The notes under the pieces were generated by a model. It saw only the letters and a list, made by a program, of their open reading frames with translations, made no database searches and was not told the origin of the DNA. Source: Desulfosediminicola ganghwensis (GTDB lineage Bacteria; Desulfobacterota; Desulfobulbia; Desulfobulbales; Desulfocapsaceae). From it: a stretch of 64,000 bases of DNA. This document shows, piece by piece, positions 8,534-17,486 of the stretch (position 1 is the stretch's first letter; the number at the start of each line of letters is the position of its first letter). The DNA lies in NCBI RefSeq assembly GCF_005116675.2, contig NZ_CP050699.1, positions 868,001 through 932,000 of the forward strand, given 5' to 3'. The translations under genes were made by a program, and so were the position numbers.

Positions 8534-9283
8534 TTATCTCAATAGCGCCTTGATCCGGTCACTGGTTTCATCTGCCTGCAAGAGTTCCCCGAATATCTTG
8601 AGTTCTTCGTCAACAACGGTCTGAACGTCCGGCCGGGATGCGCGCATGAGTTCTTTGGTGGCCAGAAGGGAACTAAGCGGCTGCTTGAGCAGCGTATCAA
8701 GGTATTTTTCTGCAGCTTCTTCGGTACCACCCGGCTCCGTAACCTGGTTGATCAGCCCCCAGGAGAGTGCCTCCTCAGCGCTGAAGAACCTGCCGGTAAG
8801 CAGCACCTCGCGAGCTCGTTTTTGTCCTATTACCAGGGGGAGCAGCGAACTCGAGGCGCCTTCGGGGCAGACTCCGAGGTTGGCGAAAGGCACCCTGAAT
8901 CTGGAGCTTGAAGAAGCGACGACTATATCGCAATGAAGAAGAATCGTTGTGCCGATTCCGACGGCGACACCTTCCACAGCAGCGATGAGCACTTTCTTCA
9001 GTTGTGCGACTGTGTTGAAAATATCGCGGACGCAATTCATCACCTCATGCAGGTTCGGGCCGACCAGATCAGACAGGTCGTTGCCTGCAGTGAAATGCTC
9101 ACCTTCGCCCTGCAAAACGATAATGCGGCAATCCTCTGATGCATCTGCCGCCCGGAGCGCTGCAATGATTTCCCTGTAGGTGTTAATCCGGATGGCATTT
9201 AGCTTATCCGGCCTGCTGATGGTAATTCTGGCAACTCCGTTTTCATGCTTGACGCTGATATCCGTATATTCTTCTGCTGTCAT
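8534..9283 (-). CDS. Enoyl-CoA hydratase/isomerase family protein, ECI2-like
   Basis: Encodes 249 residues, a standard length for the crotonase family. The two oxyanion-hole segments are FTAGNDL (64-70) and GVAVGIGTT (105-113). The segment LGVCPEGASSSLLP (136-149) matches the Delta3,Delta2-enoyl-CoA isomerase (ECI2) pattern, where the glutamate, here E141, is the single catalytic base, rather than the two-Glu pattern of hydratases. Likely a cytoplasmic fatty-acid or related acyl-CoA isomerase. Start ATG has GGAGG. Apparently a single-gene unit, with the hairpin at 8448-8479 downstream. Confidence 0.88.
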   Translation of the reverse strand: MTAEEYTDISVKHENGVARITISRPDKLNAIRINTYREIIAALRAADASEDCRIIVLQGEGEHFTAGNDLSDLVGPNLHEVMNCVRDIFNTVAQLKKVLIAAVEGVAVGIGTTILLHCDIVVASSSSRFRVPFANLGVCPEGASSSLLPLVIGQKRAREVLLTGRFFSAEEALSWGLINQVTEPGGTEEAAEKYLDTLLKQPLSSLLATKELMRASRPDVQTVVDEELKIFGELLQADETSDRIKALLR

Positions 9284-9585
9284 TGTCTTCCTCCATTGTG
9301 TTGTGATATCAAATTAATACACTACTGATCATGGAAGAAAAAGTGTGAAAAGATAGCTGGTTGCTTGATCCTCTGATTTGACCTGTTGTTCCCGGGGCTT
9401 CAGGTAAAAGGAAAATATCTGTCGGAAATTAGGTGATTGTACCTATTGACTCAGCTTTGGTGTCAAGGTCTACTTCCTCCTGGTATATCTTGTGAATTCA
9501 ATACGATGAGAAGTACGTCGCGACATAGGTGTGTGTACTGGCGAGAGTGTACGCACCGGGGAAGTATTGCTACTGGGGTAATGCT
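9284..9585. other. Intergenic divergent promoter region
   Basis: About 300 bp separating the leftward enoyl-CoA gene from the rightward gene at 9586. It is AT-rich next to 9320. No gene, repeat or clear operator seen. Confidence 0.4.
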
Positions 9586-10119
9586 ATGAAACGGTTTCAA
9601 ATAGTGGCATTTGTAATGATGATGAGCCTGCTTGCTCAGGTGGCCTGGGGGGCGTCCGTTGGGGATACGATCGTACAGCTCTCCAAAACTATCGAGAGTG
9701 CGACATCGCCTACTGAAAAATCAAGATACCTTGTGTATCGTGGCCGTCACTACACAAAGCTCAGCCAGCATACTCCGGCCGAACGAGACTACCTTGCTGC
9801 ACTCAAGGCCAAAGAGCAGGGTTGGGTATGGGCGGAACTGGCAGCGCTCTATACCGGGCAGAAGCAATACGTAAAAGCCGCTAAGGTGATTGGGCACATC
9901 CAGAAAAACTTTCCACAACTTCATGACGATATAGCGAACATCGCCGCAACCGTCACAGCTGAGCAGGAAAAGCAATACCTCGCAGAAAATCCGCCGGAAA
10001 TCGTTTTTGATACAAAGGCCAACCGCAAGTATGTTTCAAGAGTGCAGCTGAAAAACCGGACAATGGTAAAAGCCGCTGCCGCAGCACCACCACAACCGAA
10101 AGCAGTCTACAGGAGCTGA
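9586..10119 (+). CDS. Small exported TPR-like protein
   Basis: Encodes 177 residues from ATG at 9586, which begins a clear signal peptide (MKRFQIVAFVMMM, cleavage near VAWGA). The mature part (about 30-130) is alpha-helical with a TPR-like rhythm (YLVYRGRHYTKLSQHTPAERDYLAALKAK, split by eye into helix pairs). The C-terminus is Ala/Pro rich (KAAAAAPPQPK). A start 19 codons upstream would bury the signal peptide and is rejected. Probably a periplasmic interaction protein; no function can be assigned. Confidence 0.8.
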   Translation: MKRFQIVAFVMMMSLLAQVAWGASVGDTIVQLSKTIESATSPTEKSRYLVYRGRHYTKLSQHTPAERDYLAALKAKEQGWVWAELAALYTGQKQYVKAAKVIGHIQKNFPQLHDDIANIAATVTAEQEKQYLAENPPEIVFDTKANRKYVSRVQLKNRTMVKAAAAAPPQPKAVYRS

Positions 10120-10290
10120 CCCCTCAAAAGGTAACCCTATGGTCATAGGGGCTGACTGACACGATCCCGGCGAGTTGATGAGGGCGAAGAGGTGGGGGGA
10201 ATGGCGCTGAGTTTCGAATGTCTCATGATCTCCCATGAACTCTATTGGAATGGGTCGCGACAAGGCTGGGCCAATGGGTGCAGATGCAGG

Positions 10291-10322
10291 TGCCGGGGAT
10301 TGAGAAAGGTCAATCCCCGGCA
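10291..10322. terminator. Strong GC-rich hairpin between convergent genes
   Basis: TGCCGGGGATTG and CAATCCCCGGCA form a perfect 12-bp stem around an 8-nt loop. It sits between the rightward gene ending at 10119 and the leftward gene ending at 10363. There is no T-run on either side, so it may act bidirectionally as a barrier or stabiliser rather than as a classic intrinsic terminator. Confidence 0.6.
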
Positions 10323-10362
10323 CCCGGGCCGTATATCTTACAGCAGATTGCTGCGTGTACAG

Positions 10363-10941
10363 CTATCTACGTATTATTTTCGGAGCCTTCGGCAGGATGA
10401 ACCTGGTTGAAGGGTTGATCTGCTCTTCTTTTGGGTGGCCCGCAGGGTACTGAACCACTTTTTTTCCCGCCAGTTGCGACAGTTCAACCAGGCGCAGGGC
10501 ATTGGTTGGGCATGACTGGGTGCAGGCCGGTTTATGGCCGGCGTCAATCCGCTCATGACAGAGGCTGCATTTTTCGGCCCGATCCTCAATTTCATTGAAC
10601 TGTGGCACGCCATAAGGGCAGGCGTCGAGACAGTTCCGACAACCGATGCATTTCTCCTGGTGATGGACCACAATACCATCCTTTTCACGCTTGGTGTAGG
10701 CGTCGGCAGGGCATTCGGCCAGACAGGCAGGGTTTTCGCAGTGGTTACAGGCCAGTGAGAAAAATGCGCGCTCGCGGTGCGGATAGCTCTCCTCCTGCAG
10801 CGGGTAAAGCTTTCTCCAGACCACACCTTGTTCATGGTGGTAGTAGTTGCGGCAGGCCATGGCACAGGAATAGCAACCTACGCAGTCTTCAGAATCTACC
10901 AGAAATGCGTACTGTTTTTTTGATTTATTTGGTGTCTTCAT
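10363..10941 (-). CDS. Four-cluster [4Fe-4S] ferredoxin subunit (DmsB/PsrB type)
   Basis: Encodes 192 residues with 16 cysteines in four groups: CVGCYSCAMAC, CNHCENPACLAEC, CIGCRNCLDAC and CSLC...C...C, the arrangement of electron-transfer subunits of the DMSO-reductase family. No own signal peptide, as expected for subunits exported with a twin-arginine catalytic partner. It lies 11 bp downstream of the molybdopterin subunit gene and has AAGGAG. It would pass electrons to or from the Mo site. A membrane anchor subunit (DmsC/NrfD type) is not encoded next to it. Confidence 0.93.
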   Translation of the reverse strand: MKTPNKSKKQYAFLVDSEDCVGCYSCAMACRNYYHHEQGVVWRKLYPLQEESYPHRERAFFSLACNHCENPACLAECPADAYTKREKDGIVVHHQEKCIGCRNCLDACPYGVPQFNEIEDRAEKCSLCHERIDAGHKPACTQSCPTNALRLVELSQLAGKKVVQYPAGHPKEEQINPSTRFILPKAPKIIRR

Positions 10942-10952
10942 TATATAGCTCC

Positions 10953-13202
10953 TTAGGCCTTCTCAATATCGGCAAATTGACCATGAATAGCAGCACCTGG
11001 GGCACCGGCTTTGTACGCTCCCATATCGGCAGACTCATCATCAACAAGATTCTGGACGTTAAAATCGGTATTTTTGCCATACCATGCCTCGTACATAATG
11101 AGACAATCCTTCGAAACGTTATCGGTCAGTTTAACTTTGACCTTTTGCTCACCGACCTTGTTGAAGACCCGGACCATATCGAGATCTTTTATGCCCTTTG
11201 CCGCGGCTGCTGCCGGGTGCATGTAGACGAATGGTTCTTTGTTGAATTCCTTCATCCAGTCGAGATTGGCGAACTGTGAGTGAAGGGCGAACTGAGTATG
11301 CGGGGTAAGCAGTTGGAACTTGTCGTATGCTTTGCGTCCCTCTTTAAACTCAGGCAGGGCTTTGTGACCGTGTTCGGCACAGATTTCAGACTTGAATTCA
11401 TACTTGCCCGAAGGGGTGCCGAATTTCTTATCACTCCAGGAGGCAGAAGATTTCAGCTTTGCCTTGACCGGACCATTTTTAAGATCTTTCCAGTCCTTTA
11501 TGCCGAAATAGTCATATATGCCCTGGTTGAACTCTTTTGCTGTCCAGTCTTCGGTGGTCAGTTCTTCCTGGAAGGTACATGAGCCGGGGGAGAGACTATT
11601 GAGTTTTTTGGAGAGAGCTGCAGCAATCTCGAGATTTGATTTCGCCTCATGCAGCGGCTTGATAGCCTGCTCATTGATGCCCATCCAGTAATGCCAGTAT
11701 GAGACGTTTACCGTCCATTCTTCAAAGAGAGTGGTTACAGGCAGCACGATATCGGAGTTGGCAACGGTTTCTGTAAAGAACTGCTCGGCAGAGACAACCA
11801 GGTCGATGGTATCGAAGGCTCTCTCCATCTTCGGTCGGTCAAAATCCTGTGCAAACGGGTTCTTACAGGCTACCCAGAACAGTTTGAGCGACGGGTCCTT
11901 GATATCGAGGATCTCCTGGGCCGTTTTGTTTATATTGACGGTGCGGTCAGAATAGCTCGATTTGTCACCCTCAGTGAAATCAAACTCGCCCCGTGCGGCA
12001 GCACCAGAGAAGCCTACAGAGCCCTCGGGTGGAGACTGAATCATGGCGTGGTAGTTGAATCCCCAGGTCTGGAGATGGCCGTAGCGTGCACCGCCACCTT
12101 CCTTGCCGACATTGCCGGTCATGGCCACCAGAGCGTCGATGGAGCGTACGGAGGCACCACCATTGGTATGACGTTGCATACCGTAGCCGATCCAGATGGT
12201 TGCGGGATCAGCGGTAGCGAATTCCTCAGCGATCTGTCTGATTTCCTGGGCAGGAATACCGCTCTCTTCGGCTGCCCATTCAACTGTAATGTTGTTATTG
12301 AGGTAGTCAGCAAATTCATTGAAGCCGACTGCATGGCTGTTTACGAAATCATTATCCACCAATCCTTTATCGAGGATATGCTTTGCCATACCGAGAGCAA
12401 GAGCACCGTCGCCTGCAGGCTTTGGTTGCCAGAATACATCGCCTTTTGCGGCTGTCTGGGTGAAAATCGGGTCAATAACGAGAACCTTGGCGCCCTGTCT
12501 CTTGGCCTCCTGAATATATTTCATGGAGTGCACTGCGCACCAGGCCGGGTTGACGCCCCAGAGGATGATGTATTTGGATTTCACCATATCCTCGGGATCG
12601 TTACACCACATATCGCCAAGATCATAGTTCTGGGCGTCAATACCTGCAGGCCAGCAGGGAGTGCCGACAAAGCGGGTGGTGTAACCGAGCGAAGACATCA
12701 TGCCCTCGACACCGTAACTGGTGATACTGAAATTGCCGGAATATTTGGTTAACCCCATTCCAAGCAGGTTGCCATCGGTTTCCTTGAGTTCGAGGATCTT
12801 TTTGGCAATACGGTCCAGGGCATCATCCCAGGATATCCGACGCCATTTGCCGGAACGACGGCCATCCTGGATCATCGGATATTTAATTCGATCCGGGCTG
12901 TAGACCCTGCGGGGATAGGAATAGCCTTTTACACAGAGTCCGCCCTTGGTGTAGGTGGACTCGGGGGCTCCTTCGATATACTTGATGACCCCGTCCTGAA
13001 CGTAAGTCTTGATGCTGCAGGTGTCATAACAGTTTCTCGGGCAGGCGTTGCGGAAGGTCTGATACTCATTTGGGTCAAAGCCCGCGGCAATAGCCTCTTT
13101 GGGGGTCAGCAGCCTGCAGGGTAAGATGGATGCGGCTCCGGCAGCTGCCATTCCTTTCAAAAGAGAGCGTCTGCTAAGTGTTAGGTTTGTCCTGTCTTTC
13201 AT
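10953..13202 (-). CDS. Molybdopterin oxidoreductase catalytic subunit with Tat signal
   Basis: Encodes 749 residues. Tat signal: SRRSLLKGMAAAGA (10-23). Cys54-x3-Cys58-x3-Cys62-x27-Cys90 binds a [4Fe-4S] cluster. The remainder follows the DMSO-reductase family (WGVNPAWCAVHS, MQRHTNGGASVRSIDAL, TGNVGKEGG). In the region where the Mo ligand sits the sequence is FVGTPCWPAG with Cys183, suggesting a Cys ligand as in polysulfide/thiosulfate-type or Nap-type enzymes rather than the Ser of DmsA; that alignment is by eye. Periplasmic. Operon with TorD chaperone upstream and ferredoxin subunit downstream. Substrate cannot be read from sequence. Confidence 0.93.
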   Translation of the reverse strand: MKDRTNLTLSRRSLLKGMAAAGAASILPCRLLTPKEAIAAGFDPNEYQTFRNACPRNCYDTCSIKTYVQDGVIKYIEGAPESTYTKGGLCVKGYSYPRRVYSPDRIKYPMIQDGRRSGKWRRISWDDALDRIAKKILELKETDGNLLGMGLTKYSGNFSITSYGVEGMMSSLGYTTRFVGTPCWPAGIDAQNYDLGDMWCNDPEDMVKSKYIILWGVNPAWCAVHSMKYIQEAKRQGAKVLVIDPIFTQTAAKGDVFWQPKPAGDGALALGMAKHILDKGLVDNDFVNSHAVGFNEFADYLNNNITVEWAAEESGIPAQEIRQIAEEFATADPATIWIGYGMQRHTNGGASVRSIDALVAMTGNVGKEGGGARYGHLQTWGFNYHAMIQSPPEGSVGFSGAAARGEFDFTEGDKSSYSDRTVNINKTAQEILDIKDPSLKLFWVACKNPFAQDFDRPKMERAFDTIDLVVSAEQFFTETVANSDIVLPVTTLFEEWTVNVSYWHYWMGINEQAIKPLHEAKSNLEIAAALSKKLNSLSPGSCTFQEELTTEDWTAKEFNQGIYDYFGIKDWKDLKNGPVKAKLKSSASWSDKKFGTPSGKYEFKSEICAEHGHKALPEFKEGRKAYDKFQLLTPHTQFALHSQFANLDWMKEFNKEPFVYMHPAAAAAKGIKDLDMVRVFNKVGEQKVKVKLTDNVSKDCLIMYEAWYGKNTDFNVQNLVDDESADMGAYKAGAPGAAIHGQFADIEKA

Positions 13203-13234
13203 TGAATGTACCTCTTGTGGTCTGATAAACGCGG

Positions 13235-13792
13235 TTATTTGTTCGGTGCTCTAAAAGCAGGGCAGTCGTTTTTGAGCCAGCTTGACAAGGCCATAATTGC
13301 TGTGGATACAGGAGAAGAGACGTTCTCCTGGCTCTCTACAGCATCAATGAACCTGGGTATCCAGCCACACATGTGGGTGGTGATGAATTCGTCGATATGC
13401 TGCTCCAGCTCCAGGTCACCGTGGAATTTGGCTGCATCGAGAACCGAGACTGCATCGAGTTCAAACGCGAGAAAGTCATCAGGGGTGCTTCCCTGGTCGG
13501 GGACAGCAACTCCAAGCCGCACGTAAAATTGCCTGACTTCCAGTGAGGGGGCTCCCATGAGTGTGGGCTCGTCGAGATAGGCGGAAGCATACGGTGGCGC
13601 AGGCACTGTGCCCGGGCCTACGAAGAGGCGGTTGAAATCGTATTCAACTTCTACCCAGTCGGTAGGCTCCTCGAAATCAATCTCGAAAAGTTCGGAAATC
13701 TGATCTGTTGCAGATCTGAGATGCTCCGAATGAATGGCGGAGAAGAAATTTCTCAAAGCTGCGGCCTTTTTGCAGGCAATGGTTCTGTTCAT
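13235..13792 (-). CDS. TorD/DmsD-family maturation chaperone
   Basis: Encodes 185 residues from ATG at 13792, chosen because GGAGG lies 9 bases upstream; a longer frame begins 21 codons earlier without one. Family hallmarks: EYDFNRLFVGPG followed by PAPPYASAYLD, and PDDFLAFELD in the second half. Such proteins bind the Tat leader of Mo enzymes and hold export until the cofactor is inserted. Gene order (chaperone, then catalytic subunit 32 bp downstream, then ferredoxin) supports a dedicated role for the 10953-13202 enzyme. Confidence 0.9.
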   Translation of the reverse strand: MNRTIACKKAAALRNFFSAIHSEHLRSATDQISELFEIDFEEPTDWVEVEYDFNRLFVGPGTVPAPPYASAYLDEPTLMGAPSLEVRQFYVRLGVAVPDQGSTPDDFLAFELDAVSVLDAAKFHGDLELEQHIDEFITTHMCGWIPRFIDAVESQENVSSPVSTAIMALSSWLKNDCPAFRAPNK

Positions 13793-13932
13793 TGAGCCTA
13801 ACCTCCAGGGTGGTTGGTCGAGTGTTGCTATCTCATGATGTCTCCGAGACAACATGGCCGGAGTTCAACATCAATCTTGATCCACTATACCGGGTTCGTG
13901 AAAGAGTCATAGACGAGAAGATGGGTAAAGAG

Positions 13933-13952
13933 TGGGTATGCCTATATACCCA
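13933..13952. promoter_or_regulatory. Candidate operator palindrome upstream of the TorD-Mo enzyme operon
   Basis: TGGGTAT-N6-ATACCCA is a perfect 7+7 palindrome about 140 bp upstream of the TorD start and just downstream of the LuxR-type regulator gene. LuxR/NarL-type regulators commonly bind such sites, so the neighbouring regulator is the obvious candidate; this is inference from spacing and symmetry. Confidence 0.45.
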
Positions 13953-14091
13953 GTGATGGAAAAGATGCTATGTTATCAATAGTGCTATCAAAAAGGATCT
14001 GATGATGGCAGAACAGAACCGGCACCGAATATACGTGACCTGTATGAAATGCTTGTGGAAAGCGGTCAGTTATGTCGGGTGAGATTATGGC

Positions 14092-15426
14092 TTAAAAGGT
14101 CAGGCCAATGGTCTTGAGGTGGGCGTAAAGGCTGACATTTTTTCCATGGAGCCCTAGTTTTCGCCGGATATTTTTTCTATGGGTCTGAATTGTTTCCAGT
14201 GAAAGGTTGAGGTTGTCTGCAATATCCTTGGAACTATGCCCGGCCTGGATAAACTGACATATCCGGGTTTCCATAAAGGTCAGCTTCAAAAGAACAGGGT
14301 TCGCCAGTTTACTTCCATGTACGAGTCGATCAAGCTGATCACGGATTATGGTGACATATCCTTTACGTATCGAACTGTCGGGCTCGGCATCGATCCGATC
14401 AAGTACAGGTAGTACGAAGGTGCTGATCTTGGATGAAATGTCGTCGATTATACCTTCCTGCTCCTTGTCTATACTTTTGAGTATGTTGCGCAGTGTGATG
14501 TTCATTTCCTCAAGCTGGGAGGTCTTGGTCAATAGGTCCTCTGTTCGCTCGGAGACAATTCGTTCCAGGGTTTCCCGTTGAAGGGCTTGTGGAGTGATAT
14601 TGGATAGAAGCAGGAGATATTCGTCGCTTGCGAGGCTTACATTACTGATTGGGCTGAGCTGCATTCTGTATATGTTGCCATCATTAAAGGGAGCTACCTC
14701 AAATGCAGTGGTGACAGGATAATATTTGAGAATTTCATCCATAGTCTGCCCCTCGATGGGCAGTGATTCCCAGATTGGAGCATTGAGAACTTCATTATTC
14801 GGTAATACCTGTTGCACAGCAATATTGATATTGGAGACGATCCCGTGACTGTCGATAACAAAGATCAGGTCCGAAGTGGTGTTGAGGATATTTTCGAAAC
14901 GGCATTTTTCCAGGGTTAGAAGTCTATTTACTTGGTCAAGCTGGTGTGATGCCGCCTCAGGTTGGCATTGAACCCAGTCTTTTACAAAGAGAACTTCCAG
15001 TGCATCACCATAGAGTCGAATATGGTTGCGAGCACCATGTTTTTCATCCTCCCCGGCTTTCAGAAGGTCGATCACATCGAACAGGCTATGGAGGAATGTT
15101 TTAAAACACCCAAGATACATATCCCAGGTTACACCCCTTCCCTGATGATTGCGGGCTGTCTCAATTTGCGGCTGAGCCCATTGGTCATGGTTTTGGATGA
15201 GCCAGGCAAAATCCGGAGAGGTCACCCCCAGGTGGTAATGTGATTGCATGGGTTTGATAAAACAATCCAGAGCGTTCATACAGTCATCGCGTTTAGCGGT
15301 GGTCAGGCTCAGGTAACCTGCCTGCTGCATACGCAGTGACCACCTTTCAAGATAATACTCTTCTTCTGATGGTAATTGTCGTAGAAGATCCCAAAACGGC
15401 TGACGGGTGGTGATATTCTGTTGCAA
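14092..15426 (-). CDS. PAS-domain LuxR-family transcriptional regulator
   Basis: Encodes 444 residues. The start is TTG at 15426, supported by GGAGG just upstream and absence of a nearby in-frame ATG. The N-terminal 180 residues are helical and unrecognised; about 185-295 look like a PAS sensor (FENILNTTSDLIFVIDSHG onward, read in two parts), followed by a coiled helix (ERIVSERTEDLLTKTSQLEE). The C-terminal helix-turn-helix (ICQFIQAGHSSKDIADNL, then IQTHRKNIRRKLGL) is a textbook LuxR/NarL output domain. No receiver domain, so it likely senses a ligand or redox state directly. It is located just upstream of the Mo-enzyme operon on the same strand and probably controls it. Confidence 0.87.
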   Translation of the reverse strand: MQQNITTRQPFWDLLRQLPSEEEYYLERWSLRMQQAGYLSLTTAKRDDCMNALDCFIKPMQSHYHLGVTSPDFAWLIQNHDQWAQPQIETARNHQGRGVTWDMYLGCFKTFLHSLFDVIDLLKAGEDEKHGARNHIRLYGDALEVLFVKDWVQCQPEAASHQLDQVNRLLTLEKCRFENILNTTSDLIFVIDSHGIVSNINIAVQQVLPNNEVLNAPIWESLPIEGQTMDEILKYYPVTTAFEVAPFNDGNIYRMQLSPISNVSLASDEYLLLLSNITPQALQRETLERIVSERTEDLLTKTSQLEEMNITLRNILKSIDKEQEGIIDDISSKISTFVLPVLDRIDAEPDSSIRKGYVTIIRDQLDRLVHGSKLANPVLLKLTFMETRICQFIQAGHSSKDIADNLNLSLETIQTHRKNIRRKLGLHGKNVSLYAHLKTIGLTF

Positions 15427-15782
15427 ATTTCCTCCATTCCATTTTTTTCGATGTCTTCTGCGGTTATTGAAGTTTGCTCAACAATTAAACACAACCACAC
15501 CTCTTCACTTATAATAACGTGTAGTCAGGCAATCAAACTGTATATGCATGATTTTTCCCAGAAGAATGAATCAGAGACAGTTAATAGGTCTGGGGTGCAC
15601 TCCTGCTGCAGTCTTGACCTTCCTTCAATTAACTGAAATTGAAAGATCTGAAGGTCGGTATCTGCACCTGAATAATCCAATGAGGGGAGGGGATTGAACC
15701 TTAAGTGCGGTCGTGCGTTCGGCAAAGGGTGGAATTCCAAATGCATAGCAGAGGAAATGGATAAACTGTGGGAGGCAGATGC
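15427..15782. other. Intergenic region with nested inverted repeat
   Basis: No gene found. GACCTTC (15616-15622) and GAAGGTC (15650-15656) enclose a further TCAATT/AATTGA pair, giving a nested hairpin about 130 bp downstream of the CheR-like stop, a weak terminator candidate. The right side of the LuxR-type start (15427 on) is AT-rich and presumably its promoter. Confidence 0.4.
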
Positions 15783-16574
15783 TCAGGCAACGAGCTGATA
15801 GACCATGCTGCAAAAATCTGTTTGGATAAGGTTGGATGACAGCTCCGGCAGTTTTTCATGGGAGCCTGTTATCAGAAACCCTTCCGGTTTTAATGTGCGC
15901 AGGATCCGGTCCAGGGCTTCTGCCTGTATGTGCGGAGAATGATAGGTGAGCAGGTTGTTGCGAAGCAGGATGAGATCAAACCTTTTGTCGGGCGGTGCTG
16001 TGAAGAAATCGTGCTGTTTCCAGATGATGCGATTTTTGAACAACGGTTTAATTACATATTCATTTCGCTTGTTCGAAGGTGAAAAGTATGTCGAGAATAT
16101 ACCTGCATCCACTTCCCGGAGGCTGCTTTTTTGATATATCCCTTTCCGGCCCCGTTCTAAACAGGTGTTGTTGGCATCGGTCGCCAGGATTTTAATTGAA
16201 CCTGAATCGGCAAAATGGAGATGGTGCAGGATGCACAGGCTATAGACCTCTTCACCGCAACTGCAGCCTGCGGACCAGATGTCAAGCGTATCCGTTCGTT
16301 GAAGCAGGGATGGAAAAACCATATCTTTGAGACTGGCCCAAAGTTGTCTATCTCTGAAAAACCTGGATATGGTTATACGCAGAAATGAAAGCAGTTCCTC
16401 TTCTTCAGCCGCATTTCCTGCAAGCTTATCCAGGTACTCATCAACAGATCTGCAGTCGAGTGACTCCATGTGTAAACTGATTCGTTTCTTAGGCCCTTTG
16501 CGGACTTTTCTATAACCTTTCCAGGGCCTGTTGTAGCGATCCAGTATCAGGTTGAACTCGGTGTCGTTGAGCAT
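15783..16574 (-). CDS. CheR-type SAM-dependent methyltransferase
   Basis: Encodes about 263 residues from ATG at 16574; a TTG four codons earlier is possible. CheR landmarks are in order: ITISRFFRD, the SAM loop IWSAGCSCGEEVYSL, ATDANNTCLERGRKGIY and FDLILLRNNLLTYHS (usual form RNVLIYF). The family methylates glutamates of chemoreceptors. No chemoreceptor, CheB or other chemotaxis gene is in the window, so it may act in a non-motility signalling pathway. The start lies 28 bp after the stop of the universal stress protein gene on the same strand, so the two are probably co-transcribed. Confidence 0.85.
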   Translation of the reverse strand: MLNDTEFNLILDRYNRPWKGYRKVRKGPKKRISLHMESLDCRSVDEYLDKLAGNAAEEEELLSFLRITISRFFRDRQLWASLKDMVFPSLLQRTDTLDIWSAGCSCGEEVYSLCILHHLHFADSGSIKILATDANNTCLERGRKGIYQKSSLREVDAGIFSTYFSPSNKRNEYVIKPLFKNRIIWKQHDFFTAPPDKRFDLILLRNNLLTYHSPHIQAEALDRILRTLKPEGFLITGSHEKLPELSSNLIQTDFCSMVYQLVA

Positions 16575-16601
16575 CACGTTGAGCAAACGTCCCGCGAGAC
16601 G

Positions 16602-17024
16602 TTATTTCACCACCAGCACCGGGCAGTGGGCGATATGCAGAACTTTGTGGGTGACGCTACCTATCAATAATCCCTCGATATTGGATAGTCCGCGTGAGCC
16701 CATGATTATAAGTTCGCACTGCTCACATTCGGCAATCTGGGGAATCATCGATCCTGCCGGTTCTTCCATGAATCGTTCCTCGAAAGGTACTTTGCTTTCG
16801 GTGAGTTTCTTCACGAATGGCGCTACCGTCTCATTGGTCTCGTCCATTATCGCGGAGATAATATGATCTCTGTAAGGGTGACCCAGAATTTTCGGAAATT
16901 TCCTGTGGCAGTAAATAAGAAGGATCCTGGCATCGAGCAGGCGAGCATATTCAATTGCTTTATCAACTACTTTATCCGAATAATCAGAGCCGTCTATTGC
17001 AGCTGCTATTTTTCTCTGGTCCAT
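16602..17024 (-). CDS. Universal stress protein (UspA family)
   Basis: Encodes 140 residues from ATG at 17024, preceded by AAGGAGGGA; a longer frame is rejected. UspA fold: IAAAIDGSDYSDKVVDKA at the start, and the ATP-binding-type glycine loop IIMGSRGLSNIEGLLIGS-V near the end (G-x2-G-x9-G-S type), finishing HCPVLVVK. Cytoplasmic nucleotide-binding stress protein. It is more distant in sequence from the two other stress proteins in this window (21759, 30195) than those are from each other. Likely co-transcribed with the CheR-like gene. Confidence 0.92.
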   Translation of the reverse strand: MDQRKIAAAIDGSDYSDKVVDKAIEYARLLDARILLIYCHRKFPKILGHPYRDHIISAIMDETNETVAPFVKKLTESKVPFEERFMEEPAGSMIPQIAECEQCELIIMGSRGLSNIEGLLIGSVTHKVLHIAHCPVLVVK

Positions 17025-17486
17025 GCGATTCCCTCCTTTTGGCCTTACTGCACTTTGCGGGGATAATGACGATCCGGTTATACCCAAGAGGTAACTTTAT
17101 TATAATCCCATGGGGAGCTGAACGGGCCAATAAAAAGTTGATCACGAGTCGGGATCCGGTAATTAAATTGTAATTTTATCATGAATAGCGAGCGCTACAA
17201 TATGCTTCAGGCGCTGCCATTATCTTTATGGTTAAAGTATTACAATACAGACCGGGTGATTCAGGCGTTGAAGCAGCAGGCTCTCCGACGAAAAAGGATG
17301 GGAGACTCGGTTGTGTTGCACCAGTGAGGCTGAGGAGATAGGGGATTTTTGGCGTAGTAACATCAGGCGCATGTGCCGTTAAGTATATGAGTTTAACGTA
17401 TACCGCCCATGCACCTGCCACGTAGGCCTGACTCCTTGCTGGTTCCTGTTGATTTCGTGACAGGAACCAGCTATTTCAAACGAACC
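17025..17486. other. Intergenic region with promoter of the stress gene and a hairpin
   Basis: No gene supported. Holds the promoter side of the leftward stress protein gene and, at 17438-17471, the terminator-like hairpin of the MscS gene. An open frame at 17179-17421 shows no ribosome site or protein features. Confidence 0.4.
17438..17471 (-). terminator. Hairpin downstream of the MscS-type gene
   Basis: GCTGGTTCCTGT and ACAGGAACCAGC form a perfect 12-bp stem with a 10-nt loop, 16 bp past the stop codon of the leftward gene. No T-run follows, so termination efficiency is uncertain. Confidence 0.6.

Noticed and set aside
12048-12752. 234-residue plus-strand frame
   Set aside because: Antisense shadow of the molybdopterin subunit, which has strong family motifs.
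15691-15740. tRNA-like gggattgaacc stretch
   Set aside because: No acceptor stem, anticodon arm or CCA end could be folded around it.
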